Of a stretch of DNA of 64,000 nt, positions 23,760 through 34,209 are shown piece by piece. Below the pieces are notes generated by a model. The model did no database searches. It saw only the letters and a program-made list of their open reading frames with translations, and was not told where the DNA came from. Both the position numbers and the translations under genes were made by a program. The DNA comes from Camellia lanceoleosa (Eukaryota; Streptophyta; Magnoliopsida; Ericales; Theaceae). Position 1 is the stretch's first letter, and every line of letters starts with the position of its first letter. The stretch covers positions 57,375,438-57,439,437 of the forward strand of contig CM045761.1 in NCBI GenBank assembly GCA_025200525.1. The letters are read 5' to 3'.

Positions 23760-24192
23760 ATAAAAAAAAAAAAAAAAAAACACGGGCAACAGCCACAAAA
23801 CAATCCAATAAGAAGATATAAAGGAATTACACAGGTATACTCTCAATTACCTAGCGAATCCACACCCGAATTGAACCAACCCTTATGTGCCTCTTCCAGC
23901 CCCGTCTTCACCTCGGAATTGTCTTGACGATGAGCCACTCCAGAATCCACCAAAGCTTCAGGCTCAAATTCTTCAGAATCCACCGAAGAACAACTCTCTC
24001 TTTTGTATAGAATGAACAAACAATCCTTTGATGTATTCTCCTTAAACCATGAGTTGAATACTCAATGAAACATCAAAGAAAACTAGCAAAATATCCCCAG
24101 ATATAAACCCTAGAACCCAAGAAGAAGATCTGGAGAAGTAATCCTAGATTTGGACTAAAACACGTATTTACAGAAAACTATCCCACAATCTC

Positions 24193-24347
24193 CGCTAGAG
24201 CGTCAGATTGGCCACTCAAGCGGACCTACGCTCGAGCGCGGAAAGTGTCGCTCGAGCGATAAAAAACAATATCCAGTATTTTTGCAGGCGAACAAACTTC
24301 TGAAACCCAGCATTCTCCGCTCGAGCGGGGGAATGTCCGTTGGAGCA
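24193..24347 (-). promoter_or_regulatory. CTCGAG dyad cluster in LTR E1
   Basis: Three pairs, all with 20-bp steps: 24193/24213, 24229/24249 and 24318/24338. The best copies read CGCTCGAGCG. CCAGTATTTTTGCAG at 24273 separates them, as in LTR A1 and, in forward form, in LTR B1 and E2. Confidence 0.8.
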
Positions 24348-24981
24348 GACAGGCAACTTTGAATGCATTTTTGCATTTTGCTTCGGCGGTGCTGCCCCTC
24401 GACCTCGCCTGGGTGCTGCCCCGGACCCGCCAAGGGGCGCTGCCCCCTAGGCCCCCGTGAGCTGACCAGGCAGCTCGATCCCCGTAATAATCAGTGAAAT
24501 GGCAATCTTGAAAGAATTAAACACCACAAACTTCTCTACAAAGCACGATTCGGGTTGGATTCGCATCTAACAACTCATATCCTCACTGAAATGAAAATGC
24601 AAATAAAATTACAACTCAAAGGAGTTTTTTCAAACTGGATTGCCAAGAAATAAAACCTAACATCCGTTCTTCAACACACGATTCCAGAAGGCATTCTTCC
24701 ATTTCTCAACATTATTCAATATGCTCGACACGAATGTACCCCGTGAATATCAAGAGAGTTGGAACCTCAAAGGCCAGATACATACAGGAGGTGGCAAATC
24801 AGGAAACTCAAAGCTGGGCTTAGACAGCTTCCATTAGACCAAGAGATAATGAAGAAAGCGAAGATAAAGTTACAGTTGGATTACCACGAAGATTTTGTGG
24901 TGTACGAGGCCAGCTACTGATTTGCTACAGGGATTGAAAGGTCGGGCAATCTATGCTCTTTTCTATTGGAAATCAATGTGA

Positions 24982-25698
24982 GAAAAGTCCAAACATTGGA
25001 TCAAATGGGTTTGCCTAGCAACTAAATGCAAATATTTTTATGTTGATTTAACTTATGTATTTTATTATTTTTGTAGTATTAATTGGAGGTGGTTACATTT
25101 TGCTGCAACAAAGGTGTTGGACAATTCTCAACACATGTCAGACACTCTTCCAAACATATCATATTATTCTTTTAGTTGTTTTAGAACCAAACACCCATCT
25201 AAAACTTGTGTGACACAAATCGATTGCATATGACTTTGTAAAAAATAACTTAGGATACAATGATAAAAACAAAAACAAAAAAAAAAATTTAAAAATTAAA
25301 AGTAAGAAGAAGAAAAAAATAATGTAGATCTAAGAATTCGTGTTATGTTGTATTTTTTTTTTTTTTTATTCTCTTCGAATAATATATTCATATATTGTGC
25401 ATATAACAAATATATAAAATTAAAACAACTTGTCACTTGCTATATGATGATTAACATATCACTTACAAGAATGTTATCTCTGTCGTCTGAAAGAACCGAA
25501 GCAGCTAGTGGCAATTATCATTTGAAAAAGATCTAGCTTCTTCTGCTTGGGGATCTAAAATTTAGACCAACCAAATAACTAGAATGCATGTTAGCACCCA
25601 TATGGTCAAATATGTTTAACATAGAATAAAAGTGTATTTCTAGTTTTAAGAAACACTACAAACCCTTGCTGTGAAATAATACATTATTTACTACTACT
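24982..25698. other. Spacer downstream of GRAS pseudogene
   Basis: AT-rich sequence with several homopolymer runs (25270-25370). It may include the 3' untranslated region of the former GRAS gene. Nothing else is recognised. Confidence 0.4.
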
Positions 25699-25703
25699 AA
25701 TAG

Positions 25704-26776
25704 TATTAGGTGTTTATTCTTGACAATCCTATTTGACAAAACTCCTTTCTGTTGTAATTGTATTCGACCTTTTATTTCAATGTGGCTATGAGTTTTTATA
25801 TGCGAATCCAACCCGAGTTGTGCCTTGCAGAGAGGTGTTTCAGAAGTTAATTCATTCTTGTTTGCCACTTCGCTAACTATGTCGGGGATCGAACTACTTG
25901 GTTAGCTCGTGGGGGTCGAGGGAGCAATGCCCCTTGGCAGGTTCGGAGCAACGTGATGGTAGGGTCGAGGGGCAGTGCCCCCGAAGAAAAATGAAAAAAT
26001 GCATTCAAAATTGCTTGTCCGCTCGAGCGGCCGTTTGTGCGCTCGAGCCAAGAACATTTGGTTCCAGAAGTTTGACCTGTCTGCAAAAGTACTGGAAGTT
26101 GGGATTTTACGCTTGAGTGAACTTTCCTGCGCTCGAGCGAGGTCCGCTCGAGCGACCATTCCTACACTCAAGCGGAGAACACGGATTTGTTTTCTATAAA
26201 TATGTGTTTCAGTCTGTTTTTAGGGTTACGGCTTCTAGATCTTTTTCTTGGATATTAGGATTTATATCTAGAGCTTCTTTGCTAGTTTCTTTGATGTTTA
26301 TTTGAGTTTGAATCTGGTTTGAAAAGTATACATCAAAGGATTGCTTGTTTCCTTTAATACAAAAGAGAGTGTTGTTCTTCGGTGGATTCTGTGGAATTTG
26401 AGCCTGAAGCTGTGGTGGATTCCGAAGTGGCTCATCGTTGTGATTCAACATCGGTCTTGTGGATTCAATGTTGGGCAAGACTATTCCCAGGTAAATACGG
26501 GGCTGGAAGAGGCACATAGGGATCAGTTTGATTCGAGTATGGATTTGCTAGGTAATTAAGAGTGCACTTGTGTAATTCCTTTTGTCTTCTTAGTGGGTTG
26601 TTTTGTGGCTTTTGCCCATGGTTTTTTTTATCACAATTGGCGGCGCTCCAATTGTGATTTTTCCACGTAAAATCGTTGTGTCGATTTATCTTGATTGTTT
26701 GATTAGGATTGTTATTTACTGCTTAAAATTGGTACATAATCACAAATCAATATTTAGGGTATTTCTAGGTTTTACA
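25704..26776 (+). mobile_element. LTR E2: solo LTR
   Basis: 1073 bp from TATTAGGTG to GGTTTTACA, flanked by a perfect target duplication AATAG (25699-25703 and 26777-26781). It matches LTR E1 in inverse orientation throughout. Its U3 start (GTCGGGGATCGAACT, CAGTGCCCC, AAAATGCATT) and dyad block also match LTR B1, although the rest of the two LTRs does not. The first bases should be TG; TA here fits a G-to-A change. Confidence 0.85.
26020..26174 (+). promoter_or_regulatory. CTCGAG dyad cluster in LTR E2
   Basis: Pairs start at 26020/26040, 26110/26130 and 26145/26165, each 20 bp apart. CTGCAAAAGTACTGG at 26081 lies between the first and second pair, and AGAAGTTTGACCTGT precedes it. The same order is found in LTR B1. 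Confidence 0.8.
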
Positions 26777-26781
26777 AATAG

Positions 26782-27628
26782 TGTGCTTTTTCAATGCTTG
26801 TTTCAACGACAAATGATTAATTGGTGTTTATCACCAATATGTAATAAAATAACACCACTGCATTACTTCTGCATCAATTACAAAAATACAATTGCTTTGT
26901 TAAATTGTGTTAAAATTATAGTGACCTAGCATCAAACACTAAACAGACTAACAAAGGGATTGCAAAGATGGAGCTTAGAAAAAAAATAGCATCCAACAAT
27001 TGGTGGGATCGTGAATAAGACAATAGGAAAACAATTTAACCCTTCAAATAAAATAATTCAAGAATCATAACTACAGAAAACTAATTGAATGATAATGATG
27101 TGCTTACAAGAAGGTTACAGGTTACAGCAATTCTTAGAATCTTAAAAGCATATAGAAATTAAATTCACATGACTCTAAAAGTAATCACCTGATAGTACTC
27201 AATCTCCTTTCTTTCGACCTTTTGGAGGTCTTAGAACACTCTTATCCAGCTTTTCACGCTTTGTTTGCTTGTGAGAACTTCTACCATTATTTGGCGATGA
27301 TTCTTGATCAACTTGAACATTTTTCTACGATTTATTTGGATACTGTGTTTTAGAAACTACTTCAGCTTACTTCCTTTTTAGTTCTCCGTTGGCATCGTCT
27401 TCTTTGTAATAATTAAAAGAGAGACTATTCAAAAGATGTGTTGGTAAAAGATGGAATGACATAACAAAACTTGGGTTCGTGTGTGTGTGAATTACATATG
27501 TATTCAATGATCTGTGTGCAATGTATCCATCATCAACGAGCTCAAAGTATCAACCATAACTCTATTCTAAATTGCTTTGAATAGGTGATGAAATCATAAA
27601 TTTTATGGGATTTAACATTTATCGTCTC
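26782..27628. other. Host-like spacer with a possible decayed exon
   Basis: Between LTR E2 and the copia element. Most is AT-rich without signal. The stretch 27205-27420 reads well on the minus strand and is listed separately. The last bases, GTCTC, are the copia target site. Confidence 0.4.
27206..27409 (-). pseudogene. Possible exon remnant of an unknown basic protein
   Basis: One minus-strand frame gives EDDANGELKRK, then KTQYPNKS, then NVQVDQESSPNNGRSSHKQ and TKREKLDKSVLRPPKGRKKG. Two stops break it (TAA after LKRK, TAG after NKS), both explainable as C-to-T. Composition is strongly protein-like (charged, Ser/Asn/Lys-rich), unlike the AT-rich surroundings. It could be a piece of a nuclear or RNA-binding protein. 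I do not recognise the family. No splice sites were confirmed. Confidence 0.35.
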
Positions 27629-27818
27629 TGTTACCTATAGTATATTCTATAGCATATTCTCTATATAGATATGCCTTATCTGTGTAATACAGTATATTCT
27701 CTATATATACTTATCTTCTCTCCTACAGAAAGGAGTTTGTACTATTCATTGATTATCAAATTGAATACAAGAGTTTTCTCTTTTCTCTTCATTTCTCTCT
27801 CTTTATAATATCATAACA
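27629..27818 (+). mobile_element. 5' LTR of copia element
   Basis: TGTTACCTATAG to ATCATAACA, 190 bp. Repeated TATATTCT words occupy the first half. The equivalent of the TATA-like TATATAAAGG seen in the 3' LTR reads ACAGAAAGG here, so the promoter of this copy may have been lost. Confidence 0.95.
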
Positions 27819-27829
27819 TGGTATCAGAG
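27819..27829 (+). other. Primer binding site of copia element
   Basis: TGGTATCAGAG abuts the 5' LTR with no gap and is complementary to the 3' end of initiator tRNA-Met. Confidence 0.9.
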
Positions 27830-28700
27830 TCAATGCTCTCTTCTTCAATCGTATCCGGCTCACCACCTTTATTTTCCGCTATTCCAAATAGCCTTTGGCG
27901 CACCACGTTCTCCTTCAAATAATTGTGTGTCTTTGTTCCTAGTTTTTTCCGCCTAAAACCCAAAATAACTGGCGCAAAGACCATCACTCCATGAATCTAT
28001 CGCCACCAAACCGACACCAAAATCACTTCTAAAGCGCTCTTATGCGCCTCCAGAAGCCTCGACGCATCATTTTCGGCATCACCATGCGCACATGCGCTCT
28101 AGGGAATATGTTTGATCTGTCATACGCTCTTATGCGCGCATCTCAACTGCATCTTGCTAACCTCAACATGACATCAGCCTTATGTTCAACCATCTGTCGC
28201 TGCTTCCATCAGCTACTAACATGCGATGTGCCTTCTTTGCTACACTACGCCATGCCATAGCCATGCTAACGTGAGTCGCGCCTCTACTGACATTAGCTTC
28301 CCTCATGCTGACGTCAGCCATGCACCTTGTTTGGCCAAAATTCAATTTTTGGCTTGTTTTACCTATTTTTTTACACATTTTGGGATCATTTTGGCCTGGG
28401 TTCTAACTATTTTCGACGTTCCAGATTCACTGGTGCACTCTGTTTTATCCAGTTCTACTCCGCCATCACTGGTTCCCCTTTGGGATTCATTATTTAATCA
28501 CCTCATGGCTTGTTCAGATAGTTACCCTCAGTACGGTAACTATTCTAGACCCTCCACAATATACAGCCGAAATCAGTCTTCAGCACATTTTTCATCTACT
28601 ACAGTTGCCTCTGGTTCATCATCCGCAGTTTCCTCATCACCACCCTACACTCTTCAAAACATTGAAGCTATTGTAAAAAGGTTACTTCTACCTCTGGTAC
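27830..28700 (+). other. Leader of copia element lacking gag
   Basis: The region where a gag of about 300 residues should lie shows no capsid motif and no CX2CX4HX4C zinc knuckle in any frame. It has stops throughout and two related TGACGTCAGCCATGC-like words near 28305 and 28265. Part of the PR-proximal linker (Ser-rich, 28507-28700) is open. Gag has been deleted or replaced by unrelated sequence. Confidence 0.7.
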
Positions 28701-31700
28701 ACCCTCTACTGTCCTCTCAGTTACTCCAGGTACCTCTTTTTGGTATTTTGATTCCACTTGTTGCAACCATATGACCACTAACCCTACACTTTTCTCGTCT
28801 ACTACATCTTCTTCTACGTTACCTGTTATTTACACTCCTGATGGCTCTCAAATGCATGTTAGTCATATAGGTCATATTTTCACCTCTACTGTTTCTCTAT
28901 CCCACACTTATCTGATCCCCAATCTTATACTTACTCTTGTTTCAATTGGTCAACTCTATGATCTTGGCCTCACTGTTTTCTTTTCTCTAACTAGTTGTGT
29001 TGTGTAGGATTCGAAGACGAGACAAACTCTTGGGATTGGTCGTAGACATGGACGTCTGTATGAGCTTATCTACCATCGTATTCCCTTCTCTAGTCCTTCC
29101 ATTGTCCAGACTACTGCTCCTACTACTCCTAGTTCTCCTCTTGCCTTATGGCATTCTCGGGTAGGTCATGTTTCTTTTGGACGTTTATGGTCTCTAGTTT
29201 CTAGCGGTCAGTTAGGTCCTGTTTATAATGATAAAGTAGACTGTCTATCTTGTCAACTAGCAAAACAATCTGTTTTGCCATTTCTATCCAGTACTTCTAT
29301 ATCTCATGCACCTTTTGATCTCATACACTCTCATATTTGGGGACCAGCACCTAATCCCACTATGGGGAGATCTAAATACTTTGTCATTTTTGTAGATGAT
29401 TTCACTCATTTTACCTAGTTATTTTTTATGAAGTCTCACTCTGAGTTACCACAAATATACTATGATTTCTCACAAATGGTCAAAACTCAGTTTTCTTCCA
29501 CCATCAAAGTTTTCCATGCTAATAATGCCCAAGAATACAAAGAAACAATTTTTTTGAGATTTCTTTGTCAAAATGGCACACTTTCTCACTATTCTTGTCC
29601 TGGTACCTCCCAACAAAATGGTCGTGCTGAGCGTAAACATTGCCATCTTTTAGATATTGTCCATGCTCTTTTAATTTCCTCTTCTTGTCATGAGCGCTTC
29701 TAGGGGGAAACCGCTCTCACAGCTGCCTATACTATCAACCGTGCTCTTTCTTCTACCATCAACAATCACACCCCATATGAGCACTTATATGGCCAACCTC
29801 TTGTTTATTCTTATCTCTGTGTGTTTGGATGTGCTTGTTTTGTCCTGTTTCAACCACACGAGCATTCCAAATTAGGACCTCGAGCCTGTTTGTGTTGCTT
29901 CTTGGGGTATAGAATTGAACATAAAGGCTATCGTTATTGGGATCCTATTTCTTAACATCTTTGTGTCTCTCGTCATGTGGTATTTTGGGAAGACAAGATA
30001 TTCTCTTCCATATCTAAGTTTCAGTTGTTCACTCCTTCCACTACATCATTCTTCACAGATCCCTCTTTTTTGTTTGATGAGCTTGATACAGACACTACTT
30101 CTACCATGCTACCTTCGGCTTATCTTGAGGATCTTGCTCCGCCTCTTGATCCTGCGGATGCTCCACTCCTTGATCCTATTCCTAGTCCTGCCACACTGCC
30201 TCCGACCCATCCTGAGGATCCTACTTTGCCCCCTAGTCCTACTTATGAGGTACCTCTTCCTCATTCTACTTGAGTAACACACCTTTCTATCTTTCTTCGT
30301 GATTTCATTATTGGTTCTGCTGCATTTTCATTCATGACCCTACTTCCTATCAAGAGGCTTGTTTTAACCCTCTTTAGCAGCAAGCTATGATTGATGAACT
30401 ACAGGCTTTTAATAAAAACTCATACTTAGGATGTAGTTGATCTTCTTCCTAGCAAAAGTGTTGTTAGTTGCGAATGGGTTTACAAGCTCAAGACTCATTC
30501 TGATGGTTCTATTGAGTGTTACAAAGCTCGTCTTGTTGCCTAGGGATTTACTCAAGAATATAGGATTGACTATGAAGAAACCTTTGCTCCTGTTGCCCGT
30601 CTAACTTTTGTTCGTAGCTTACTTTCCGTTGTTGCTGCTTGCCATTGGAAACTTTGTCAGATGGATGTGAAGAATGCATTTCTCAATGGAGATCTCACTA
30701 AGGAAGTTTATATACAACCTCCTCCTAGTTCCACTGTTCCGCCCTCCAAAGTCTACAAAGTCCGTCATGCTTTGTATGGTTTGAAACAAAATTCGCATGC
30801 TTGGTTCGCCAAGTTTAGCTGGATGATTCATGATTTTAGATTCTCCTCTAGTGCCTATGATTCTTCCTTTTTTATTCGTAAGACAGAGCGTGGTACTATT
30901 CTTCTTCTTCTCTATGTGGATGATATAATAATCACTGGGGATGACACAGTGCATATCTCTACTCTCAACCAATTTCTCAGTCGCCAATTTGAGATGAAGG
31001 ATTTAGGTCTTCTCAGTTATTTTCTCAGCTTAGAAATCTCTCATGATTCGTTTGGTTACTTTCTCTCTGAGGCCAAGTATACTTCTAATCTCTTGGCTCA
31101 TGCTGGTCTTATCGATTGCAAGACTGCCTCTACTCCCGTTGATCCTCATACTCGTCTTATACCTCTTGACAGTCACCTATTGTCTGATGCTACTTTATAT
31201 CGTCAACTAGTTAGCAGTCTTGTCTATCTCACGGTTACTCGTCCAGACATTGCTTATGCTGTTCACGTTGCTAGTGAGTTCATGGATCCTTCTCGCTCTC
31301 TATACTATGATGCTCTAGTTCGCATTTTATGTTATCTCAAACGCACTATGTTTCATGGTCTTCACTACTCTGCTCACTCTTCCCTACAGTTACATGCATT
31401 TTCTGATGCTGATTAGATAAGAGACCCTACTGATCGTTGCTCTACTACAGGGTTCTGCTTCTTCTTGGGTTACTTTCTCATTACCTGGCATAGCAAGAAG
31501 CAAACTCTTACTGCTCGTTCTAGTGCTGAGGCTGAATATCGTGCTCTTGCTGACAATACTCAAGAGCTTGTATGTCTTCTTTGGCTTCTTTCTGATATAG
31601 GAATTCCTTATCCTGTTGCCACTAGTCTCTATTGTAACAATCAAAGTGCTATTCAAATTGCCCATAATGATGTCTTGCATGATCGCACCAAGCATATTGA

Positions 31701-31866
31701 GATTGATCATCACTTCATACGGTAACATGTTATTAGTGGCACTGTTCGTCTTATCTTTATTCCCTCCACTGATCAGACAGCTGACATCTTCACCAAGGCT
31801 CATCCTCTAGGACGATTTTCTGATTTGCTTTACAAGCTCAACTTGGTATATGCATTGCCACCTTGA
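28701..31866 (+). pseudogene. copia pol (PR-INT-RT-RNase H), inactivated
   Basis: Mostly one frame, from the PR region (WYFDST at 28741; the usual Asp-Ser-Gly reads Asp-Ser-Thr) through GAG-pre-INT (LWHSRVGH near 29148), the INT core, RT (LLYVDDIIITGDD near 30910, intact) and RNase H, to TGA at 31864. INT lacks two catalytic acids: HSHIWGP for HSD.WGP, and ANNAQEY for the DNGGEY type. RNase H has CNNQSA for CDNQSA. Stops at about 29006, 29419, 29701, 29953, 30271, 30541, 31414 and 31722 are mostly TAG or TAA from Trp or Gln codons. Polymerase and integrase functions are therefore lost. Confidence 0.95.
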
Positions 31867-31867
31867 G

Positions 31868-31888
31868 CTTGAGGGGGGGGGGGGGAGG
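31868..31888 (+). other. Polypurine tract of copia element
   Basis: A purine run with about 14 consecutive G bases, ending directly at the 3' LTR. It primes plus-strand DNA synthesis. The long G run is probably a late expansion. Confidence 0.9.
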
Positions 31889-32078
31889 TGTTAACTATAG
31901 TATATTCTATAGCATATTCTCTATATAGATATGCCTTATCTGTGTAGAACAGTATATTCTCTATACATACTTATCTTCTCGCCTATATAAAGGAGTTTGT
32001 ACTATTCATTGATTATTAAATTGAATACAAGAGTTTTCTATTTTCTCTTCATTTGTTTATCTTTATAATATCATAACA
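31889..32078 (+). mobile_element. 3' LTR of copia element
   Basis: TGTTAACTATAG to ATCATAACA, 190 bp, followed by the target duplication GTCTC. It contains TATATAAAGG about 100 bp in, a good TATA-box candidate. Roughly a dozen mismatches separate it from the 5' LTR. Confidence 0.95.
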
Positions 32079-32083
32079 GTCTC

Positions 32084-34205
32084 ATACCAATTATTGGTGC
32101 ACTCATGCATGCTACAGCCCCTGGAGAAAGATTTGTGGACTGGACTAGAATAACATGAATCATTCTAAAATTATGATTCAGCTCAAAATTCTACCATGTG
32201 TTGTTTGTCGACATATTCGGGTAATTAAAGTTTCCAGAAGCCTTATCATCTACATACTGGGTAGACTAAAACGCTATGACCCCATAAAATTTATGGATAG
32301 ACTTTACAAATTAAGTAGAGAGTCCAAATCAACTCAACACAGGTCAAAAAGATGAAGATATTACTTCAGTTAGCTAATTAAGTCCTGCTCTGCCAATTAC
32401 CACTTTATCTGTAGCCACAATCTCTGTTACTAATGCCTTGGCACAAAAGATTGGAGCCTTCTTGGGTTTGATTCAACAATCCCATTTCGAAAGAAGGTTG
32501 AAAAAATTACAGTTTGGAGTGAATTATTTTTCAAGCTTAAGATTTTCTTTCCCTCACCAAGTGAATAGATGATAGTAATAAACTATGAAGAATGAAATCT
32601 TATGAAGCCAACCAAGTAACTTTGCAACTACCAAGAGAAGAATTACCAGAAGAATAATATGTCAATAGAACTTAAAGGAGCTAAGCACGCACCTATCAGA
32701 CATTCTTCCATTTTGATTGCCAGCACATGTGGTAGAGGCTTCTGGTTGAAAAAGGTTTCCTACTTCTTCATTCAATTTCTACCAAGACAAGGCTTTGAAA
32801 TGAGGAGAGCAAAAACCACAATAGCACAAAAAAGTGAAATAGCCTTTGAAAAAACTTCCATACCACTCAATCCTTATACTCACATCAATAGAAGGGTTAA
32901 AACTTTGAAATAACATCCGACCTTTTATTGCCCCTAGATGGGGATCACCTTCTACAATCACTTTGTTGTATACTGAGATAGCCATGGAAATTGGTTGGAA
33001 TAAGGCATCATTGATAATATTAATAATTTCAATTACAATTAAATTTAATGACTTCTATTGACAGAATGGATTTAGATACACAACTCTTAACAAGCAGAGG
33101 ACAAAAAATTAAGACATGCCAAAAGAAAATTAGTTGGCCTTCATGGTGTTGAAGTGATCTCAATCTTGGTAGGGGCGGAGTTGACTAAAGAATATGAAAT
33201 GCATCAATAAACAACAAGCAATGCTCAAAAATATCCCAAAAAACACAAAAAAACAAAAATAATGGAAAGGATATATAGAAACAGTATAAGTAATTGCATG
33301 GTCCAAAAGCCATTACAGGCACTATCGAGTTTGTTAACTAGTAGGAAACAAACAGTGTGTTGATGGAAATACCAGAAGAATTATATTTTACTGATAAATA
33401 ATGCAAAGAAAATGAGATACAAATAGATCAAGCTAAGTCACAGATACCTCGTTTTCTTTAAGGAGATCAAACCCACTGCGGTAGTAAGAACCCAAATACC
33501 GATGCAGCAGTCACTAAACTATGACTTATCCCCTCCAAGATACAATAGCCCGACCACTTATCATATGGTTCAGGCCAACTCTGCAGAAGATGGTGCACCC
33601 AAAGCTCCACCAAGAAAAACACCCTTCTTTGGCTAGTAATCTCTCAAGTGTAAAAATAGTTACTCTAGAAAAGAGTAGAAGAGAGGAACAATTTATAGGC
33701 CACTAGAGCCGAACAATTTATACCAAAAAATAATGACCACTAAACTAGAGAAAAGGGAGAATCCCAAAACCTCCAAATATGAACTCACCACCAAGCCCGT
33801 GACCTTCCAATTAATTTTCATCCATGAACAAAACAAAAGGCCACCAAAAAAAATAATAATAATAAGATTCATGAATAAGACTAAAGGTCATTCAAAAAAA
33901 AAATAAATAAATAAAAGATATTAAAATGGTCTAGCGACTAATAACAATCTATGTCATGCAAGTTACTGCAACATGATATGTAGTACCAAAAAATAAAAAA
34001 ATAAAAAATAATAATAATAAGAAGGGAAGAAGAAGAGAGAGAAAGGAAAGAAACGGGGAAGAAGAATATTAGATAGAGAGGGGAAAGAATTGTTCGAGAG
34101 AAGAGAGAGGTATGCTAAGTCCTGGTAATTCAATATTATGTCCAAAATCTCTACCAATCACAATATAATCCAACCTTCGGTTCATAAGTGAATTTGTTTG
34201 ATTGC
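32084..34205. other. Host-like non-coding interval
   Basis: AT-rich sequence with no clear domain. A minus-strand frame at 32779-32985 starts AISVYNKVIVEGDPHLGAIK and has a protein-like look, but I cannot place it and it loses that character downstream. 33840-34060 holds runs of AATAATAA and GAAGAAGA-like words. It formed the target site of the copia element on its left. Confidence 0.4.
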
Positions 34206-34209
34206 AATT

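Larger units (their letters stand above)
23612..24662 (-). mobile_element. LTR E1: solo LTR inserted in the GRAS gene
   Basis: On the minus strand it runs TGTTAGG...CAACA, 1051 bp, and interrupts the GRAS frame between NGAYNS and PFF. It is an inverted partner of LTR E2 (25704-26776), sharing TTACGTGGAAAAACCACAAT, a CAATTGGAG hairpin (23735-23759) and GGATCGAGCTGCC. The flanks TTCTC and TCCGT share only TC; the expected 5-bp duplication fits if three bases were lost on the right. It looks like a copia-type LTR (CCACGTAAAATC near its end), but no internal domain proves this. Confidence 0.8.
23216..24981 (+). pseudogene. GRAS-domain transcription factor pseudogene (SCL14/SCL9-like), split by LTR E1
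   Basis: Two blocks, 23216-23611 and 24663-24981, read as the C-terminal half of a GRAS protein. The first gives DLKIDKDEMLVVD, then after a frameshift DETVV and VLNLIKVIN, then after another shift GIANGAYNS. The second resumes with PFFNTRFQKAFFHFSTLF and NMLDTNVPREYQE, then YRRWQIRKLKAGLRQLPLD, YHEDFVVYE and LKGRAIYALFYWKSM with stop at 24979. These correspond to the VHIID-to-SAW part of nuclear GRAS regulators of the SCL14 group, which are usually about 700 residues and intronless. At least three frameshifts, an internal deletion after PREYQE and missing N-terminal domains show it is dead. The FDQDNYEYFY stretch near 23340 may be a relic of the N-terminal region. Confidence 0.85.
27629..32078 (+). 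mobile_element. Complete Ty1/copia element, decayed, without gag
   Basis: 4450 bp with two 190-bp LTRs and a perfect target duplication GTCTC (27624-27628 and 32079-32083). Order: 5' LTR, adjoining primer site, non-gag leader, PR, INT, RT, RNase H, polypurine tract, 3' LTR. That INT precedes RT makes it copia. Short LTRs and overall size suggest an Ale/Retrofit-like lineage. Hand comparison shows about a dozen differences between the two LTRs, so it is not recent. It carries many stop codons and lacks several catalytic residues, so it cannot move by itself. Confidence 0.95.

Noticed and set aside
28042..28260. 72-codon frame as gag of copia
   Set aside because: No capsid or zinc-knuckle sequence; composition and stops argue against it.
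30619..30987. Minus-strand 122-codon frame
   Set aside because: Antisense shadow of the copia RT gene.
31872..31886. G-quadruplex gene signal
   Set aside because: A plain G run in the polypurine tract explains it.
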